DNA from: Acidobacteria bacterium UBA2990
GTDB lineage: Bacteria; Acidobacteriota; Vicinamibacteria; Vicinamibacterales; UBA8438
Direction: 5' to 3'
NCBI GenBank assembly: GCA_002347025.1
Contig: DEAE01000014.1
Span: forward strand, 1 to 36,123
Length of the DNA stretch: 36,123 nucleotides
Shown here: positions 32,655 to 36,123 of the stretch, one piece after another
Layout of the letters: the number at the start of each line of letters is the position of its first letter
Numbering within the stretch: the first letter of the stretch is position 1
The notes under the pieces: generated by a model
Told to the model about the DNA's origin: nothing
Seen by the model: the letters and a program-made list of their open reading frames with translations, nothing else
Databases searched by the model: none
Position numbers and translations under genes: made by a program

Positions 32655-32965
32655 CCCTGCCATTAGAGGTTGTTAGCGTGAGCCTTTGCCTTTGGGGGCA
32701 TACGGTGTACTGCGTGCTCGCTAACGGCTTTCCAGCGGTTGGTGTTTGTTGGGAAGAAAAGACCGTTATTGGAGGGGAAGAAGTAACCCCTTGGATATGG
32801 TGTCAGTCACACAGCTGTCGTAAGTATCGTGTAACTTCGGAGTGTTGGGCGGTGAGGACGCGTTTGAATAGAGACGCAGCGGCTTATCAACCGCCTGCAG
32901 CTAGTGCCACGGTGTGACCTGAGTCCACCAGTGACAGAAATATTGCGTGAGCCTAGGAGGAACTA
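32655..32965. other. Intergenic gap with a long inverted repeat
   Basis: About 310 bp without a supported gene. GTTAGC near 32670 can pair with GCTAAC near 32720, extended by GAGC/GCTC, possibly a weak terminator of the gene before. The remainder holds the leader of the gene at 32966, which has AGGAGG five bases before its GTG. Confidence 0.4.
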
Positions 32966-33664
32966 GTGAAGAAAACTGTTGTTGTCGCTATCGCCTTTGC
33001 CGTGTTGGTGCCTGTCTTGGCTCAAGCTCAAGGAGCGCTGCAGGTCGTAACTGTCAATACCGACGATGTGCCCGGGTATCTGTCCTGGGTGGAAAGTTCC
33101 GCACCGGTCATGGCCGGAGTTTTCGACAATCCGGGAGCGATAGGTGCGTGTGTTCCGGTTCAAGGGGCGGAGCAAGAGGGAGACGTGTTTTGGTTCTCGA
33201 GTGCCACTAGTCATGAGGCGCTGTTTTCTGGTGACCCGACTAACCCCACGATTGCCAATGAAATTGCGAAGGTGGCGTCTTTGCGTGAGGTTCGAGCCAG
33301 AGATGTCTATAGCGTTCTAAAGGCAGGTGGTGCCTTGGTGAATGGCGCCACTTGGGCTGCGTGGAACCTGCTCATTAAGACCGATGAACCGAGTAGGTAT
33401 GTCGCGGCTATCGCCGACCTAGAGGAAGCCGCACATGCGAACGGTTTGGGCGACGTCAATCTAGCTGCTTTTCGGATCAACACTGGTGAATGGGCGGGTC
33501 TTATCATGTCGAGCGTGTCTGCGCCAACGGCGCAACGCCTTGGTGCTGTATTTGATTCTTTGTCTGAGCCGTGGGCGGTGGAGCGCCTGGCAACGATGAG
33601 CGGTTTTCGAGAATATGTTCGGGGATGGACACTGAATTGTCGCGTGTATGCCGCAGAGCAGTAA
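32966..33664 (+). CDS. Secreted protein of unknown function, GTG start
   Basis: A 232-residue protein with GTG 32966 supported by AGGAGG. A signal peptide (VVVAIAFAVLVPVLAQAQ) precedes a domain with QVVTVNTDDVPGYLSWV, VMAGVFDNPGAIGACV, GDVFWFSSATSHEALF and a C-terminal WAGLIMSSVSAPTAQRLGAVFDSLSEPWA. Two short alpha/beta units with similar order (a strand, a helix, then a hydrophobic strand) suggest a duplicated ferredoxin-like (dimeric alpha/beta barrel) fold. This is a guess from pattern. Location periplasmic. It is followed by a strong terminator. Confidence 0.8.
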   Translation: MKKTVVVAIAFAVLVPVLAQAQGALQVVTVNTDDVPGYLSWVESSAPVMAGVFDNPGAIGACVPVQGAEQEGDVFWFSSATSHEALFSGDPTNPTIANEIAKVASLREVRARDVYSVLKAGGALVNGATWAAWNLLIKTDEPSRYVAAIADLEEAAHANGLGDVNLAAFRINTGEWAGLIMSSVSAPTAQRLGAVFDSLSEPWAVERLATMSGFREYVRGWTLNCRVYAAEQ

Positions 33665-33691
33665 CTGCCACGCCTGTCATCGGTGCAGTGG

Positions 33692-33722
33692 AATAAAGCC
33701 CTCGTTAGAGGGCTTTATTTCT
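33692..33722 (+). terminator. Rho-independent terminator
   Basis: AATAAAGCCCTC, loop GTTA, GAGGGCTTTATT: a perfect 12-bp stem ending in a T-rich tail, 28 bp after the stop of the gene at 32966. The A-rich arm makes it usable in both directions. Confidence 0.92.
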
Positions 33723-34000
33723 TGGGCCTAAGGTTCTTGCAAGCTTGCGCATCGAGCAGCTCGTAGGTGTGACTGATGTTGAGCCGATCGGGCGCACGGT
33801 TGCCAGGCCGGTGGGGGCTACCAGTAATCCGGTGGGTCTCGAGTGTCTCGGTGGAGAGAACTACCTAAGAGAACTACCTATATGTTGACGGCATGGACTG
33901 GAGAAGGTGCTGGCCAGTGATGGTCTTCGGGTTCGGGTTGGATTTTGCAGTTTGCCTGTCTTTGTGCTGATGTAGATGTCTGACTGACCTTGGAGGGTGC

Positions 34001-35005
34001 ATGAGGATTTGCTGTCGTGTTGCCTGTGTGTTGTTCTGTGGGATCGCGTGCTGGACGCCGGCTGTAGGTAATGCCCAAGATTCGTCATCGGTCTGGCAAT
34101 TGCCGCGTACGGCCGATGGGCACCCTGATTTGCAGGGTGTTTGGGCCAATAATTCTGTGACGCCTCTTGAACGGCCCGATGAGTGGGCCGGTAAGACGAC
34201 ATTGACCGATGAAGAACTCGCGACTTTTCAGGCAGCTGCTGCGGAGGTGACGGCAAGCGGAGCTGATGCTGTCTTTGGCGATCAGTTGGCTTTTGCAGCT
34301 TTGGCTGGACTGAAGGATGCTGATTCCTACGACCCGGCAACTGGCAATTACAATCAATTCTGGATGGTCGAGCGTGACTTCGACAACCGGACTTCCCTGA
34401 TTGTTGACCCTCCAGATGGCCGTCTCCCGGCGAGGACGGTTGAGGCGCGTAACAGAGGGTGGGGGCTACCGCCATCGCTGATTACCGAAAAAGCTGACAG
34501 CTGGACGGACCGGCCGTTGAACGAGCGGTGTATTACCTATGGGGTTCCGCTATTGTTTGCTGGTTATAACGGCTACTTTCAGATTTTCCAGAGCCGGGAG
34601 TATGCAGTGATCCTCATGGAGATGATTCACGATGCTCGTGTGATTCCGATCGCTAGATCAGGTCACCTGTCTGGTGATGTGCGCCAATTGCACGGTGACC
34701 CTCGTGGATACTGGGACGGCGACACACTGGTCATCGAAACCACTAATTACTCGAAGGTAGGGACCTTCTGGAATTCATCAATTGGCCTGCGTGTGACCGA
34801 GCGGTTGACTCGAGTCGGACCGGACACTCTGCAGTACGAAGTCACGTTCGATGACCCGGTGACATGGTCTCAACCTTGGACCGTCATGATTCCACTAAAA
34901 CGCACCCAAGACCCCCTGTTTGAATACGCGTGCCACGAAGGAAACCTTGGTATGACAGGCATCCTTGCCGGCTATCGTGCTGAGGAGCGCGAAGCCGGCC
35001 AATAG
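34001..35005 (+). CDS. Secreted protein of an acidobacterial PDLxGxW family (paralogue of 333-1229)
   Basis: A 334-residue protein, ATG after TGGAGG. Signal peptide (CRVACVLFCGIACWTPAVGNA, cleavage near residue 25). The mature start has HPDLQGVWANNSVTPLERP, then a segment of about 35 residues more than in the paralogue at 333-1229. Shared blocks are NERCITYGVPLL, MIHDARVIPIARSGHLS, GYWDGDTLVIETTNYS, TLQYEVTFDDPVTWSQPW and FEYACHEGNLGM. Periplasmic or extracellular. No reaction is known to me. The conserved His/Glu near the C-terminus (CHEGN) and the conserved Cys-x-x-(Tyr) could be functional. It is convergent with the beta-propeller gene. Confidence 0.87.
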   Translation: MRICCRVACVLFCGIACWTPAVGNAQDSSSVWQLPRTADGHPDLQGVWANNSVTPLERPDEWAGKTTLTDEELATFQAAAAEVTASGADAVFGDQLAFAALAGLKDADSYDPATGNYNQFWMVERDFDNRTSLIVDPPDGRLPARTVEARNRGWGLPPSLITEKADSWTDRPLNERCITYGVPLLFAGYNGYFQIFQSREYAVILMEMIHDARVIPIARSGHLSGDVRQLHGDPRGYWDGDTLVIETTNYSKVGTFWNSSIGLRVTERLTRVGPDTLQYEVTFDDPVTWSQPWTVMIPLKRTQDPLFEYACHEGNLGMTGILAGYRAEEREAGQ

Positions 35006-35016
35006 ATTCTGGGAGA

Positions 35017-35054
35017 CTGAAAGCCGTTGGCAGGTGCCAGACGGTCACTTTCAG
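35017..35054. terminator. Imperfect hairpin between convergent genes
   Basis: CTGAAAG, CCGT, TGGC pair in order with GCCA, ACGG, CTTTCAG across short bulges, just after the stop at 35005. Likely bidirectional transcript end. No T-tract. Confidence 0.55.
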
Positions 35055-35109
35055 GGCTCGGAACAGAGGCGGGCGGGAAGCGGTTCGGAGTAAGGCCACC
35101 CTAGTGGGT

Positions 35110-36123
35110 TTATTGCCGGATGCTGTACACCTTTGAACGAGTACGGATGATAAGTCGGTCTCCCACAATTGCAGGAGAGGCCATTGCCATCTCATCCAAG
35201 CTGTTGACGCCGAGCACTTTGAACTCGGGACCGGCTTGGATGACATAGGTGTCACCTTGTTCGCTCAGGGCGAAGATTTTGCCATTGTAGGCCCAGGGGG
35301 ATGAGGTAAAGCTGGCTCCCACGCGGATACGCTGTCGCCCGTAGACTGGCTCGCCAGTGAGCGCGTTGTAGGCCTCAAAGAAGCCACGGTCGAGCAGGCT
35401 GTAGTAGGTGTCGCCATAGACCAGAGGCGACGTGTTGTAATTGCCAGCTGTTGGCTGATACCAGGCAACGTATTCGTTTGAGTTAGCTTGGTCATGCAGA
35501 GAGATGTCTCCGCTAGCGCCAGGACGAATGGCGTAGGCTGGTCGGTGCTGGTCGCGGAAATACCCAGAATTGACATAGACCATCCCATGGCTGGAAAAGG
35601 GAGTTGCGATGGAGGCCCACGACATTTGTCCGTCCATTTCCCACAATAACTGGCCATCTAGGTCGTAAGAGCGAATGCGGTTTACGCCTGAGGTAACGAT
35701 TTCCGTGCGTTGCTCGTGCTGCCAAATATAGGGAGTCGCCCAAGTCGATACTTCGTCTCGGTTAGTGCGCCAAATCTCGTCCCCAGTGGCCGCATCGAGT
35801 GCAGCAAGCCACGAGGCTTCTTCGTTGTCGTAGAGGATGATCAATCTTCCCTCATGTAACACTGGCGATGAGGCCGACCCCCACTCTGACCTAGTTCGCC
35901 TATCTGGAATTTCGACGCGCCAAATCTCAGTGCCATCCATGTCGAAGGCATACAGGCCTAGATCGCCGAACCGGACATAGACTCGTTCTCCATCTGTAGT
36001 TGGAGTTTCGGACGCATATGTGTTCTTCATGTGGCGAGGGAACGTCGGTTGGCCGGCTTTGACCGACCGTTGCCACTGGATAGCGCCGGTGGTCAGATCG
36101 AGAGCGTAGACCCGCCACTCGTG
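35110..36123 (-). CDS. PQQ-type beta-propeller repeat protein, 3' part
   Basis: The gene is open to the window edge, in frame with HEWRVYALDLTTGAIQWQRS, so the ATG at 36030 is internal and the 5' end is outside. 337 residues are visible. Repeats of the PQQ/WD-like pattern are clear: GLYAFDMDGTEIWRVEI, LAALDAATGDEIWRTN, SYDLDGQLLWEMDG, FEAYNALTGEPVYGRQ. The A-x-D-x-x-TG-x-x-x-W motif is typical of eight-bladed propellers and BamB-like proteins. No quinone-binding residues can be confirmed from this part. Secreted homologues are common in acidobacteria. Function is unassigned, either a PQQ-dependent-like enzyme or a structural propeller. Confidence 0.9.
   Translation of the reverse strand, partial: HEWRVYALDLTTGAIQWQRSVKAGQPTFPRHMKNTYASETPTTDGERVYVRFGDLGLYAFDMDGTEIWRVEIPDRRTRSEWGSASSPVLHEGRLIILYDNEEASWLAALDAATGDEIWRTNRDEVSTWATPYIWQHEQRTEIVTSGVNRIRSYDLDGQLLWEMDGQMSWASIATPFSSHGMVYVNSGYFRDQHRPAYAIRPGASGDISLHDQANSNEYVAWYQPTAGNYNTSPLVYGDTYYSLLDRGFFEAYNALTGEPVYGRQRIRVGASFTSSPWAYNGKIFALSEQGDTYVIQAGPEFKVLGVNSLDEMAMASPAIVGDRLIIRTRSKVYSIRQ

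Noticed and set aside
1..36123. Search by eye for tRNA, rRNA, CRISPR arrays, integrases and insertion sequences
   Set aside because: None could be supported. The short inverted repeats found are isolated and do not form arrays or IS ends.

Overview
The window looks like chromosome from an acidobacterium, probably of the Vicinamibacteria type. This rests on gene families, not on a marker gene. It carries an Oar-like TonB receptor with an N-terminal carboxypeptidase-regulatory domain, a VWFA-related secreted protein, a regulatory-domain/TPR lipoprotein-like protein, a PQQ-type beta-propeller and two copies of a secreted family with a PDL(Q/R)G(V/L)W motif. Base composition is moderate. I see no tRNA, rRNA, transposase, integrase or CRISPR array.

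Layout. Positions 1-1229 hold the 5' end of a secreted LPMO-like protein and one copy of the secreted PDLxGxW family, both on the minus strand. From about 20.7 kb down to 1.6 kb nearly everything is on the minus strand and concerns surface sugars. In transcription order the genes are rfbH (CDP-4-keto-6-deoxyglucose 3-dehydrase), a short ferredoxin-reductase-type partner, rfbG (CDP-glucose 4,6-dehydratase), rfbF (glucose-1-phosphate cytidylyltransferase), a sugar C-methyltransferase, a GDP-mannose-hydrolase-like Nudix protein, an SDR epimerase/reductase, an aldo/keto reductase, an unrecognised protein, a radical SAM protein, a degenerate Nudix-like protein, a NeuB-type synthase fused to a cupin, a thiamine-diphosphate enzyme of acetolactate-synthase type (YerE-like), a GT2 glycosyltransferase, GtrA and a coiled-coil methyltransferase. 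A small plus-strand secreted gene and a decayed second half (3302-4083) interrupt the array.

The first four enzymes form the textbook route from glucose-1-phosphate to CDP-4-keto-3,6-dideoxyglucose. The thiamine enzyme and the C-methyltransferase are both types that add carbon branches to keto-sugars, and two reductases could finish the product. I infer that the locus makes an unusual branched 3,6-dideoxyhexose, perhaps alongside a PEP-derived ulosonic acid from the NeuB-cupin protein. Neither a CMP-sugar synthetase nor a flippase or polymerase is in the window, so the locus is incomplete here or relies on genes elsewhere.

From 21.3 kb to the end the content is envelope housekeeping of an acidobacterial kind: a YfhO-like multi-pass membrane protein, the VWFA-related protein, the TonB receptor (GTG start, strong terminator), a three-BON-domain periplasmic protein, a regulatory-domain/TPR protein, two small secreted proteins of unknown role, the second PDLxGxW family member and the 3' part of a beta-propeller protein that runs off the window end.
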